Numbered from the stretch's first letter, positions 32,567 to 40,865 are shown. The stretch is 64,000 bases of DNA from Bradyrhizobium sp. cir1 (GCF_014198245.1 NZ_JACIHE010000009.1:186001-250000), one strand, 5' to 3'. Numbers and translations are program-made. Notes: generated from the letters alone by a model not told the origin.

Positions 32567-33382
32567 TCATCGCCGTCGCGCGCTGCTGCCCGCGGCCCGC
32601 TTCTTCTTCGATGCCGGTTTCGGCTTCGATGGCTTTGCCGGCGCTCGCACTGCACGGCCGTGGTCCGAAACCGGTCCTGCCGCGCCCTCGACGCCAAAGT
32701 TCTGCGCAAAGCGCTCTTGGGAACGCGCCAGATGATCGCGCATTGCCTTGCGCGCGGCATCCGGATCATGCGCCGCGATCGCATCGCGCACGGCGCGATG
32801 CTCGTCGAGCGCGGTGCGCCACGTGCCCGGGCTCTCGAAATAATGCGCAAGCTTCGCGAAATAGGGATTGAGACGCTGGTCGAACAGCTCGCCGACCACG
32901 CGCACCAGAACGGCATTGCCGAGGCTTCCGGCGATCGCGACATGGAATGCGCGGTCGTGCACCATCGAGGCTTCACCGGGATGCTCGACATTCTCCATCG
33001 CGAGAAGCGAGGCGTCGATGCGAGCGAGATCGTCCTTGGTCGCGACGCGCGCGGCCTGCTCGGCGATGGCGCTTTCCAGGAATTCGCGGGCGCGGAGCAG
33101 CTCGAACGGCCCCTCGATGACAGCAGCCGCTGCAGGCGCCGCAACGGCGGCGGGCTCGATCACGTAGATGCCGGAGCCAACGCGGATGCGGACGCGGCCT
33201 TCGACCTCGAGCGCGATCAGGGCTTCGCGCACCGTCGGCCGCGATACCTTGAGCTGCTCGGCGAGCTCGCGCTCCGTCGGCAAGCGGCTGCCGACCGCGT
33301 ACTCGCCGCTGTCGATCAGGCTTCGCAATTGATCGGCGACCTGGCGATAGAGCCGTCTCGCCTCCACAGCTTCCAGCGGCAC
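32567..33382 (-). CDS. FadR-subfamily GntR regulator of the sugar-acid locus (UxuR/ExuR-like)
   Basis: 271-residue regulator: GntR winged helix at about residues 8-75 (GSRLPTERELAEQLKVSRPTVREALIALEVEGRV) and FCD domain at about 95-225 with the Asp/His metal pattern (DRAFHVAIAGSLGN and DEHRAVRDAIAAHD). The C-terminal tail (about 235-271) is rich in Lys, Pro and Ala (PAKPSKPKPASKKKRAA), an unusual basic extension that may add non-specific DNA contacts. It leads the dctPQM-idnD-uxuA operon and is divergent from uxuB; the dyad at 33441-33457 is its probable operator. Likely a repressor relieved by a hexuronate intermediate. Confidence 0.92.
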   Translation of the reverse strand: MPLEAVEARRLYRQVADQLRSLIDSGEYAVGSRLPTERELAEQLKVSRPTVREALIALEVEGRVRIRVGSGIYVIEPAAVAAPAAAAVIEGPFELLRAREFLESAIAEQAARVATKDDLARIDASLLAMENVEHPGEASMVHDRAFHVAIAGSLGNAVLVRVVGELFDQRLNPYFAKLAHYFESPGTWRTALDEHRAVRDAIAAHDPDAARKAMRDHLARSQERFAQNFGVEGAAGPVSDHGRAVRAPAKPSKPKPASKKKRAAGSSARRR

Positions 33383-33440
33383 GCTGGCCTCCCCGAAAGG
33401 GCCGCGGGGGTCGTCCGCCCCCGGCCCGCCAATTTTGGAA

Positions 33441-33457
33441 AATTGGTCTTACCAATT
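33441..33457. promoter_or_regulatory. Perfect UxuR/ExuR-type operator between the regulator and uxuB
   Basis: AATTGGTCTTACCAATT: two 7-bp arms (AATTGGT/ACCAATT) around CTT. The TTGGT...ACCAA core is the type of site bound by FadR-subfamily hexuronate regulators. It is the only strong dyad in the 139-base divergent gap, so it probably controls both uxuB and the regulator-TRAP-idnD-uxuA operon. Confidence 0.78.
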
Positions 33458-33521
33458 GACCGGAGCATTGACCTGATACGGGCGCCATGTCAAGCAGCGG
33501 CAAAGCAAAGGGGAGACGTCC

Positions 33522-35006
33522 ATGCGCCATATTTCAACGCGCCTTGGCCGCGCCAATCTCGACCGGCTGCCGCCGTCCGTGCGCCGCCCGGCCTATGAGC
33601 GTTCGCGCGTCACGCCCGGCATCGTGCATCTCGGCCTCGGGGCTTTTCATCGCGCGCATCAGGCCGTCGTCATCGACGATTGCCTTGCGAGCGGCAGTTC
33701 GTCATGGGGCATCATCGGCGCGAGCCTGCGCAGCCCGGATACGCGCGACGCCCTCGCCCCGCAGGACCATCTCTACACCGTTGCCGTCCGTGCCGCCGAA
33801 GGCACTGAGCACCGCGTCATCGGCGCCCTGCTCGACAGCGTCGTCGCGCGCGAGAAGCCGGCGGCACTGGTCGAGCGGATGGCAGATCCCGCCATCCGCA
33901 TCGTCTCGCTCACGGTCACCGAGAAGGGCTATTGCCACACGCCGCAGACCGGCGATCTCGACGAGCGGCATCCTGATGTCGTGCACGACCTCAATAATTT
34001 CGACGCGCCGCGCTCGGCGCCCGGCTTCATCGTGGCAGCGCTGGCGCGCCGGCGCGCTCAGGGACTAGCGCCCTTCACCGTGCTGTGCTGCGACAACCTC
34101 GCGGCCAACGGCCACACCGTGCAGCGGATCGTGACGCAGTTCGCCGCGCTCCGCTCCAAGGATCTCGGCAAGTGGATCGCGGATGCGGCCGCCTTTCCCT
34201 GCACCATGGTCGATCGCATCGTGCCGGAGACGACGGATGCAGACCGCGATGCGGTGTCATCCGCGCTGGGCCTGCGCGACGCCTGGCCTGTGATGACCGA
34301 GCCCTTCACGCAATGGGTGGTCGAGGACCGTTTTACGGCAGGCCGGCCCGACCTCGCCGCCGCGGGCGTCGAGCTCGTCACCGACGTCAAGCCGTTCGAG
34401 CTGATGAAGCTGCGGCTGCTCAACGCCAGCCATTCGGCGCTGGCCTATCTCGGCTATCTCGCTGTTTACGAGACCATCGCCGACACCATGCGGGATCCGC
34501 ACTTTGCGCGTCTCGCCGCGCGGGTGATGGAAGAGGCCGCGGTGACGCTGACGATGCCTGCAGGCACTGACCTTGCCGGCTACCGGGCCTCGCTGCTCAA
34601 GCGTTTTTCCAATCCGGCGCTGCATCATCGCACCTGGCAGATCGCGATGGACGGCTCGCAAAAGCTGCCGCAGCGCCTGCTCGGCGCGATGCAGGATCGC
34701 CTCGCGAGGGGCCTGCCGATCGCGACGCACGCACTCGCGGTGGCCGGCTGGATGCGCTACGTCACCGCCACCGACGAGCACGGCCGCGCCATCGACGTGC
34801 GCGATCCCCTTGCCGCCGAGTTTGCAGGCCTGGCGCGCGAGGCTGGTCCCGTCGCCGAACGACTCGCACCCGCATTGCTCGGCGTCGGGAAGGTGTTCGG
34901 ATCCCTGGGCGCCGAGCCGCGCCTGCGCGAGGCCGTCACGGCGGCGCTCGGCCGTCTCTATCAGGATGGCGCGCGGCGGGCGGTGGAGGCGCTGGTTTCG
35001 GCCTGA
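33522..35006 (+). CDS. uxuB: D-mannonate oxidoreductase / fructuronate reductase (mannitol dehydrogenase family)
   Basis: 494-residue polyol-specific long-chain dehydrogenase; E. coli UxuB is 486. The N-terminal nucleotide-binding region has VHLGLGAFHRAHQA (the family GxGxFxRAH motif, about residue 32). The central catalytic region contains MVDRIVPETT, and KLRLLNASHSALAYLGYL carries the signature KxxxxNxxH with the catalytic lysine, Asn and His (about 290-305). It interconverts D-fructuronate and D-mannonate with NADH, supplying UxuA. It follows AAAGGGGAGACGTCC and is divergent from the rest of the pathway operon. Confidence 0.93.
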   Translation: MRHISTRLGRANLDRLPPSVRRPAYERSRVTPGIVHLGLGAFHRAHQAVVIDDCLASGSSSWGIIGASLRSPDTRDALAPQDHLYTVAVRAAEGTEHRVIGALLDSVVAREKPAALVERMADPAIRIVSLTVTEKGYCHTPQTGDLDERHPDVVHDLNNFDAPRSAPGFIVAALARRRAQGLAPFTVLCCDNLAANGHTVQRIVTQFAALRSKDLGKWIADAAAFPCTMVDRIVPETTDADRDAVSSALGLRDAWPVMTEPFTQWVVEDRFTAGRPDLAAAGVELVTDVKPFELMKLRLLNASHSALAYLGYLAVYETIADTMRDPHFARLAARVMEEAAVTLTMPAGTDLAGYRASLLKRFSNPALHHRTWQIAMDGSQKLPQRLLGAMQDRLARGLPIATHALAVAGWMRYVTATDEHGRAIDVRDPLAAEFAGLAREAGPVAERLAPALLGVGKVFGSLGAEPRLREAVTAALGRLYQDGARRAVEALVSA

Positions 35007-35060
35007 TCACAAAGCAGGCAGCGGCGTCCTCTATGCTGCACTGCGGTCAAAATCGAACGC

Positions 35061-35089
35061 AAAATCAAACGCAAGTCACGCTTGATTTT
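35061..35089 (+). terminator. Weak hairpin after uxuB
   Basis: AAAATCAA (35061-35068) pairs with TTGATTTT (35082-35089) across a 13-base loop and is followed by another T. The stem is AT-rich, so it is at best a weak terminator between uxuB and the NTF2-like gene. Confidence 0.35.
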
Positions 35090-35116
35090 TGCCTGTCATT
35101 GCCGCACCCGAGAGGG

Positions 35117-35524
35117 ATGGCACAGGACAGCAAGGTCATCGCCGCGAACGCGGCCTTCTATGCCGCCTTCTCCACCGGCGACATCGCCGGCATGGAGCGG
35201 ATGTGGGCGGACGACGACGGCATTTCCTGCATCCATCCCGGCTGGCCGGCCATCATCGGGCGCGCCACGGTGATCGGAAGCTGGCGCGACATCCTGCAAA
35301 ACCCGCAGCGGCCGCAGATCGTCTGCGCCGAACCGCAGGCCATCGTCGACGGCGACAGCGCCCGCGTGCTCTGCATCGAGATCGTCGACGGCACCGCTTT
35401 GGCGGCTTCGAATCATTTTCGGCGCGTCGGCGACGGCTGGCGCCTGGTGCATCACCAGTCGAGCCCAATCGCCCAGATTGTCGAGCAGGCTGAGGACGAT
35501 AGAACGAGCCGCCGCGTGCACTGA
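35117..35524 (+). CDS. NTF2-like / SnoaL-like family protein
   Basis: 135-residue cone-fold (NTF2-like, DUF4440/SnoaL type) protein. The opening VIAANAAFYAAFSTGDIAGMERMWADDD, then CIHPGWPAIIGRATVIGSW, matches this family; the end (NHFRRVGDGWRLVHHQSSPI) is the usual final strand pair. Members include small hydrolases, isomerases and ligand binders, so the function is open. The frame is open to 35033; the ATG at 35117 was chosen because the family starts there, although GAGAGG is unusually close to it. Standalone gene, convergent with the HAD gene. Confidence 0.8.
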   Translation: MAQDSKVIAANAAFYAAFSTGDIAGMERMWADDDGISCIHPGWPAIIGRATVIGSWRDILQNPQRPQIVCAEPQAIVDGDSARVLCIEIVDGTALAASNHFRRVGDGWRLVHHQSSPIAQIVEQAEDDRTSRRVH

Positions 35525-35591
35525 ACGGTGCGAACACGCACGCGTGATCTACTGTGCATGGGGTTGTTTTCCGACTTTTTTGTTGGCGACC

Positions 35592-36308
35592 TCATCCAAG
35601 CCCCGACAGATCGTCCAGCACGACCCGCGCCGCGCTGAAATCGTCGTCGCGGAAGAACATGCTGCGAGTGATGAGAACGGGAACTCCGGCGCGCGAGGCC
35701 GCGATCAGGCCGTTGGCGGAATCCTCGATCGCGACGCACATCGTGGGCTCGAGCTTCAGCCGCGCGAGAATCTCGACATAGACGTCCGGCGCCGGCTTCT
35801 TGTACCTGACATCGTCGCCGGCGACGATGGCGTCGAAATCCGCAGCCCAGCGCGTCCCCAGCGCCTGCGACAGCAGCGCATCGATGTTGCCGTACGAGGT
35901 GGTGGTCGCGATCGCGAGCCGCTGGCCGCGCGCCTTCGCCGCAGCGAGCAGTTCCGCTACGCCCGGCCGCAACGGGCAGCAGCCGGTTTCGATCAGCTCG
36001 GCGTAATGCGCGGTCTTGATGCGGTGAAGCTCGGCGATATCGCCCTCCGCCAACGGCAGAGCGATCTGCTGCCGTCCGTGATAGGCGCGCATGCGCTCCT
36101 TGCCGCCCGTCACCCGCAGCAGGTCCTTGTAGACGGCGCGGTCCCATTGCCAGTCGAGACCGACGCGGGCAAAGGCGTGGTTGAAGGCCTGCCGGTGAAG
36201 CTCTTCGGTCTCGGCCAACGTGCCGTCGACATCGAAGATCACCGCAGCCGCGCGCCGGACCAGATCCGCTGCGCCCGGTGGCGCTAGGGTCGCCGCGTCC
36301 GCCTGCAT
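35592..36308 (-). CDS. HAD-IA hydrolase, CbbY/phosphoglycolate phosphatase-like
   Basis: 238-residue HAD phosphatase. Motif I FDVDGTLAETEELHRQAFN is the CbbY-type sequence with a four-helix cap after it (about residues 35-100). Motif II is IATTTSYGNI, motif III lysine KKPAPDVY, and motif IV VAIEDSANGLIAA. CbbY proteins dephosphorylate xylulose-1,5-bisphosphate, an inhibitor of Rubisco, but the subfamily is broad and no Calvin-cycle gene is nearby. The start at 36308 follows GGGAGGCGTCGATC; the open frame upstream to 36395 overlaps the divergent promoter region. Confidence 0.88.
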   Translation of the reverse strand: MQADAATLAPPGAADLVRRAAAVIFDVDGTLAETEELHRQAFNHAFARVGLDWQWDRAVYKDLLRVTGGKERMRAYHGRQQIALPLAEGDIAELHRIKTAHYAELIETGCCPLRPGVAELLAAAKARGQRLAIATTTSYGNIDALLSQALGTRWAADFDAIVAGDDVRYKKPAPDVYVEILARLKLEPTMCVAIEDSANGLIAASRAGVPVLITRSMFFRDDDFSAARVVLDDLSGLG

Positions 36309-36460
36309 GATCGACGCCTCCCTGATCCCGGTGACGCGTGACCATCGCCCGCACTGGCGGCCGAGACAAATTGCAATATCTTTTGCCAGTCCCAAAAATC
36401 TCTTATGAGCGAGGGACGCGCAGCGCGCGCGACGGGAACTCCGACCTGCACGGGAGACGC

Positions 36461-37309
36461 ATGCGGCTCTTCATCCTCGGCCTCGGCTACAGTGCCCGGC
36501 ATTTCGTCCGCAAATTCGGCGGGGCCTTCTCGCATGTCGCCGGCACCGTGCGCGATCCCGGCGAGCGAAACGACCTGCCGGATATCGAGGTGCATGCCTT
36601 TTCCGCCAGCCGCCCAGTTGACGCGACGGTCGAACGTATCAGCGACGCCGATGTTCTTCTGGTATCGATCCCGCCTGGCAGCGATGGCGATCCGGCCATC
36701 GCGGCATTCGGCGACGTGCTGGCGGAGCGTCAGCGCAAGATCGTCTATCTCTCGACCATCGGCGTGTATGGCGATCACGCAGGCCGCTGGGTGGACGAGA
36801 GCACGCTGCCGCAGGCCGCCTTCGAGCGCACGCGCCTGCGGCTCGCGGCAGAGCAGGCCTGGACCAATAGCGGGTATGGCAATGTCGCGATCCTGCGGCT
36901 TGCCGGCATCTACGGTCCAGGCCGCAACGCGCTGGTGACGTTGCGGGCAGGAACGGCCCGACGCATCATCAAGCCGGGGCAGGTCTTCAACCGCATCCAC
37001 GTCGAGGACATCGCGAGCGCGATCATGGCCGCGATTCAGCACGGGCACGGCGGCACCTGGAACGTCTGCGACGACGAGCCCACGCCGCCGCAGGACGTGA
37101 TCGCCTATGCCGCGCAGCTCATGGGCGTTGCGCCGCCGCCCGAAGAGGCGTTCGAGACCGCCGAGATGTCGGTGATGGCGCGCAGCTTCTATGCCAGCAG
37201 CGCCCGTGTCTCCAACGCGAAAATGAAGCGCGAGCTCGGCGTCACGCTGGCTTACCCGACCTATCGCCAGGCCCTGGATGCGCTGTGGCGCGCAGGCGAA
37301 GGCCGATAG
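36461..37309 (+). CDS. NAD-dependent epimerase/dehydratase-like SDR (YeeZ type)
   Basis: 282-residue extended SDR of the YeeZ-like group. The glycine motif GLGYSARHFVRKF is at residues 8-20. The active-site region has YLSTIGVYGDHAGRWVDEST (the Ser/Tyr positions are partly degenerate, as in this group), then the FNRIHVEDIASAIMAAI helix and the WNVCDDEP motif, typical of epimerase-like SDRs. The start at 36461 follows CGGGAGACGC; the frame is open further upstream but unlike the family. Substrate unknown. Divergent from the HAD gene with a 152-base gap. Confidence 0.87.
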   Translation: MRLFILGLGYSARHFVRKFGGAFSHVAGTVRDPGERNDLPDIEVHAFSASRPVDATVERISDADVLLVSIPPGSDGDPAIAAFGDVLAERQRKIVYLSTIGVYGDHAGRWVDESTLPQAAFERTRLRLAAEQAWTNSGYGNVAILRLAGIYGPGRNALVTLRAGTARRIIKPGQVFNRIHVEDIASAIMAAIQHGHGGTWNVCDDEPTPPQDVIAYAAQLMGVAPPPEEAFETAEMSVMARSFYASSARVSNAKMKRELGVTLAYPTYRQALDALWRAGEGR

Positions 37310-37429
37310 GTTCCGGCACGTCTGGCGCCTCCCAGACATGCCCTGCCCGCGCTTGACTTCGCTCCAGCGCGGTCGTGATCTGGGCATCGAGCGAGCCATT
37401 CGCATAACGAGCTCGCCTGGGAGGATAGA

Positions 37430-38698
37430 ATGAACAAGACGATCGCCATGATCGCGGCGGCGGCTGCCGCCATCACGCTCAGTTCAGCGCGCGCCGCGCC
37501 GCTGCCCGAAACCAATCCCGATGATGCCGGTTTCTCGAAGCAGGGTCTTGCGCGGCTTGACAGTTTCTTCGCACGCGAGATCGCCGCCAAGCGCGTCCCC
37601 GGCGCAGTCGTCGCCGTGGCGAGGGACGGCAAGCTCGTGCACTACAAGGCCTATGGCATGCTCGATGCGGACAAGGGCACGCCGATGCCGGTCGACGCGA
37701 TCTTCGCACTGGCCTCGATGACCAAGCCGATGGCGGCGGTCGCCGGCCTGACGCTGATGGAAAAGGGCCAGTTGCCGCTTCAGGCCAGGCTGTCCGAATA
37801 CTATCCCGGCTTTGCCGACATGAAGGTCGGCGTGCCCCAGAGCGACGGTTCGCTCAAGCTGGAGCCGCAGGCTTCGCCAATCTTCATCCACGACCTCTAC
37901 CGGCATACATCCGGATTGATGTATGGCGGCCGCCCGGACTCATCGAGCCCGGTGGCGCGGCAATACCCCGATGGCGTTGCGCCGGCGATCGAGGGCGACA
38001 CCCAGGCCTTCATCGACCGCATCGCGAAGCTGCCGCTGGCGCATCAGCCGTCGACTGAGTTCGAATACGGCTTTTCGATCGACGTGCTCGGCGCTGTCGT
38101 CGAGAAGGTGAGCGAGCAGAAGCTCGGCGACTATCTCGCCGCCAATGTCTGGCAGCCGCTCGGCATGAAGGACGCGACCTTCCACCCGACCGACGCGCAG
38201 CGCCCTCGCCTCGCCCGCCCGTTCGCCAACGATCCGCTGACCGGCAAGCCGCAGGCCATCAAGCTTCTGGACACACCAACCAGGTTTGACTGCGGCGGCG
38301 CCTGCTCGTTCGCGACGGTCGGCGACTACATCCGCTTCGGGCAGATGCTGCTCAACGGCGGCGAGCTAGACGGCCAGCGCATCCTTGGCCCGAAGACCGT
38401 GCATCACATGACAACCAATCACCTCGGCCCCGAGATCAAGAACAACGTGGCGAATGTCGAGCCGCATCGCGGCGGCTTCGGCTTTGGCCTTTCGGTTGCG
38501 GTTCGCAGCAGTGAGGGCCTGTCGTCGGTTCCCGGCAATCCCGGCGAGTTCACCTGGAACGGCGCCTACGGGACGCAGTTCTTCTGCGATCCCAGGGAGC
38601 GTCTCGTCGTCGTCGTGGGCACGGCCGCGCCCGGCGAGCTGCGCAAATATTATCGCGAGCAGGTGCAGGACATCGTCTACGGCGCGATGACGAAGTGA
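37430..38698 (+). CDS. Serine hydrolase of the class C beta-lactamase family
   Basis: 422-residue exported serine hydrolase. Signal peptide: KTIAMIAAAAAAITLSSARAAP. The nucleophile motif SMTK (ASMTKPMAAVAG, about residue 101) and the tyrosine motif YGF (EFEYGFSIDVLG, about 210) are visible; the third element may be the late HRGGFGFGLSV. This pattern fits esterase EstB/D-aminopeptidase-type members rather than true AmpC. The gene begins after GGGAGGATAGA and ends just before a strong terminator shared with the convergent dienelactone hydrolase gene. Substrate unknown. Confidence 0.88.
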   Translation: MNKTIAMIAAAAAAITLSSARAAPLPETNPDDAGFSKQGLARLDSFFAREIAAKRVPGAVVAVARDGKLVHYKAYGMLDADKGTPMPVDAIFALASMTKPMAAVAGLTLMEKGQLPLQARLSEYYPGFADMKVGVPQSDGSLKLEPQASPIFIHDLYRHTSGLMYGGRPDSSSPVARQYPDGVAPAIEGDTQAFIDRIAKLPLAHQPSTEFEYGFSIDVLGAVVEKVSEQKLGDYLAANVWQPLGMKDATFHPTDAQRPRLARPFANDPLTGKPQAIKLLDTPTRFDCGGACSFATVGDYIRFGQMLLNGGELDGQRILGPKTVHHMTTNHLGPEIKNNVANVEPHRGGFGFGLSVAVRSSEGLSSVPGNPGEFTWNGAYGTQFFCDPRERLVVVVGTAAPGELRKYYREQVQDIVYGAMTK

Positions 38699-38715
38699 GC
38701 GCGTCTCGATAAGGA

Positions 38716-38741
38716 AAGGGCGGCCACGCGGGGCCGCCCTT
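38716..38741 (+). terminator. Bidirectional intrinsic terminator
   Basis: AAGGGCGGCC (38716-38725) pairs perfectly with GGCCGCCCTT (38732-38741) around a 6-base loop. It lies in the 54-base gap between two convergent genes and can end transcription from both. Confidence 0.8.
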
Positions 38742-38752
38742 AAGATTCGGCG

Positions 38753-39640
38753 TCAGCTCAACACGCCGTATTTCTTGAACCAGGCCTCGGCCTGCTTCCA
38801 GGCATCGTCAGCCGCGTCCCTGCGGTAGCTGCCGCGATAGTCCGCGTGGAAGCCGTGCGGCGCTTCGGGGTAAATCTTGAACTCGGCCGTTTTCTTGTTC
38901 TGCTCGAGCGCTGCCTTGAGCTGCTCGACCTGAGCGACGGGAATGCCGGTATCGGCGCCGCCGTAGAGGCCGAGCACCGGCGCCTTCATCTCCGGGGCCA
39001 GCTGCATCGGGCTCTTCGGCCACAGCGGATTGGCGGGGTCGACCACCGTTCCGTAGAAGGCCACACCGGCCTTGAGCGTGCCGCTATGGGCGGCATATTC
39101 CCAGACCGTGCGCCCGCCGCGGCAGAAGCCGATGATGCCGAGCTTCGCCGTGTCGCCGCCCTGCGATCCCGCCCATGCAGCCACCGCGTCGAGGTCGGAC
39201 AGCAGCTCAGCATCCGGCTTGGAGTTGACGACCGGCAAGAGGTCCTTGACCTCGGTGACCCTGGTCAGGTCAACGCCTTTGCGGAAGTAATAGTCGGGCG
39301 CGACGGCAAAGGCGCCGAGCTTGGCCAGGCGCCGCGTCACGTCCCTGATGTATTCGTGCAGGCCGAAAATCTCCATCGCCACGATGATCACCGGCGCCTT
39401 GGTGTTGCCGGCCGGGCGGGCGAAATAGGCGGGCATCTCCTCGGAGCCGACCTTGATCTTGGCATCGCCGGTCTGGAGGCCGCTGGTATCCGTCGTGATG
39501 ATGTCGGCACGGACCGGACCGGCCGCGAGCGTGTAGCCAGCGGCGACGGCCGCGGTGGCGCTCATGAATCCGCGGCGCGAGAGCGGGGCGACTTTCGTCA
39601 GCCCGACGACGTCGGATGTCATGGTGGTTTCAAAGCTCAT
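38753..39640 (-). CDS. Dienelactone hydrolase family protein with twin-arginine signal
   Basis: 295-residue alpha/beta hydrolase. The N-terminus contains PLSRRGFMSATAAVAAGYTLAAG, a twin-arginine export signal, so the enzyme should be folded before export to the periplasm. The catalytic residues of the dienelactone hydrolase family are visible: the Glu in MEIFGLHEYI, the Cys nucleophile in GFCRGG (about residue 175), Asp in GGADTGIP and His in PHGFHADYR. Start at 39640 after GGAAGGGAAAGACCG; the upstream open frame overlaps intergenic DNA. Substrate unknown; exported dienelactone hydrolases of this type are often uncharacterised. Confidence 0.9.
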   Translation of the reverse strand: MSFETTMTSDVVGLTKVAPLSRRGFMSATAAVAAGYTLAAGPVRADIITTDTSGLQTGDAKIKVGSEEMPAYFARPAGNTKAPVIIVAMEIFGLHEYIRDVTRRLAKLGAFAVAPDYYFRKGVDLTRVTEVKDLLPVVNSKPDAELLSDLDAVAAWAGSQGGDTAKLGIIGFCRGGRTVWEYAAHSGTLKAGVAFYGTVVDPANPLWPKSPMQLAPEMKAPVLGLYGGADTGIPVAQVEQLKAALEQNKKTAEFKIYPEAPHGFHADYRGSYRRDAADDAWKQAEAWFKKYGVLS

Positions 39641-40269
39641 CGGTCTTTCCCTTCCTACTTCCCATGCTGATGCCCCTGGGGCGCCGCATTCGCCAATAGT
39701 CGCCGGACAAACGCAAGTCACCAGCCTGCGAGGACGCGGCTCTCCTCCCTCCGTTGGCGCGAGCAGCGGTGTCCTTCGCGCGCCACCCGACCAGATCAAC
39801 CGGGGGCTGATCGTGTGCGGGCTTTAACCGCGTGGCCACACTGCGGCGCAACATCCATTAACCCAAGATTATGGTTCTCCCGCCCCACTCCACGCGGTCA
39901 GAAGTTGCCGACCTCCCGCCGCTTCGCGCCATTCGAAGCGCTCCGCCGCAACAAATGGGCTCCGCAGTGGCCGCAACGACACATCATGTTGCCCAGATGC
40001 TGCGCACCATCGGAATCCTGCAGGTGAAGCGCAGTCATTTGACTGAAATTTTCGAAAGAGTTGAGCCGAGCGATTCACCCGAACTTTCTTTGTGACGCTC
40101 TAGTTCCACGGCCGGAAGTTCCATCTCCGGCAATGGAGAAGCGTCCTCCCAGGCGCGCTCAGCCGTCCGGTCAAGGACGAACGATCGCCCCAGAGCTTCA
40201 TTGTCGTCCGCCCAGATTGCGCTACCCAAAGGCTCAATTGAATAAAGCTTTATCCGATCCGGAATTGAA
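39641..40269. other. Long intergenic region between the dienelactone hydrolase and MarR genes
   Basis: About 630 bases with no credible gene; the short frames here have no recognisable protein. The left part holds the dienelactone hydrolase promoter (minus) and the right part the MarR promoter (plus), where the DNA becomes AT-rich and contains the palindrome at 40242-40253. Nothing else stands out. Confidence 0.4.
40242..40253. promoter_or_regulatory. AT-rich palindrome before the MarR gene, candidate autoregulatory operator
   Basis: ATAAAGCTTTAT is a perfect 12-bp palindrome ending 16 bases before the MarR start codon. MarR proteins usually bind AT-rich palindromes overlapping their own promoter, so autorepression is likely. 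Confidence 0.5.
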
Positions 40270-40848
40270 ATGAACTTGGCTCGTGAATCGATTGAACTGG
40301 TGGAGCAGGTCGCACGGATCCTGTGGTTCGAAGGCACCAAGCACGGCTTGCGCGACCGCGAGTGGATGGCGCTGCGTTTCCTCTCCCGCGCCAACCGGTT
40401 TTCCCGAACGCCCTCGGCACTCGCGAGCTACGTCGGCACCACGCGCGGCACCGCCTCGTTCATCATCGGCGAGCTCGAACGGCTCGGCTATCTCGAGCGG
40501 AAGCGCTCGGCCAAGGACAAGCGGTCGGTGATGCTGAGCGTCACCCAGCAGGGCAAGAAGTTCCTGGCGCGCGACCCCGTCAACGTTCTCGTCGAGGCGA
40601 TTGCCGTGCTCGACGAGGAGGCCAAGATCCGCTTCCGCGACGCGCTCCGCCACGTGCTGGATCAGTCCGACGCGGCCGAGCAGCGGCACCATACCGACGT
40701 CTGCAAGCGATGCATCTTCCTCCGGGAAGATCGCACCAGCGCGGACGGCAAGACGACCGTCGAGTTCTCCTGCCGCCTGTTTCGCGCGCCGATCGCGGAG
40801 CCGGAAGTCGAGCTGCTCTGCACCAGCTTCGAGCATCACCGCCAATAG
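40270..40848 (+). CDS. MarR-like winged-helix regulator with a C-terminal four-cysteine module
   Basis: 192-residue regulator. Residues about 30-100 form a MarR winged helix (REWMALRFLSRANRFSRTPSALASYVGTTRGTASFIIGELERLGYLERKRSAKDKRSVMLSVT is the HTH plus wing, quoted in parts: RTPSALASYVG, RGTASFIIGELERLGYLERK, DKRSVMLSVTQQGKKF). After a helical segment, the C-terminal 50 residues carry Cys145, Cys148, Cys168 and Cys184 (CKRC, FSCRLF, LLCTSF), a spacing suited to binding zinc or an iron-sulfur cluster. Most MarR proteins are about 150 residues and lack this. It may be a redox or metal sensor; its target genes are not evident. Confidence 0.85.
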   Translation: MNLARESIELVEQVARILWFEGTKHGLRDREWMALRFLSRANRFSRTPSALASYVGTTRGTASFIIGELERLGYLERKRSAKDKRSVMLSVTQQGKKFLARDPVNVLVEAIAVLDEEAKIRFRDALRHVLDQSDAAEQRHHTDVCKRCIFLREDRTSADGKTTVEFSCRLFRAPIAEPEVELLCTSFEHHRQ

Positions 40849-40865
40849 CAGGCGGCAACCTTCGC

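Noticed and set aside
36338..36460. A longer N-terminus for the YeeZ-like epimerase
   Set aside because: The extra 41 residues are unlike the family and the ATG at 36461 has a good ribosome-binding site.
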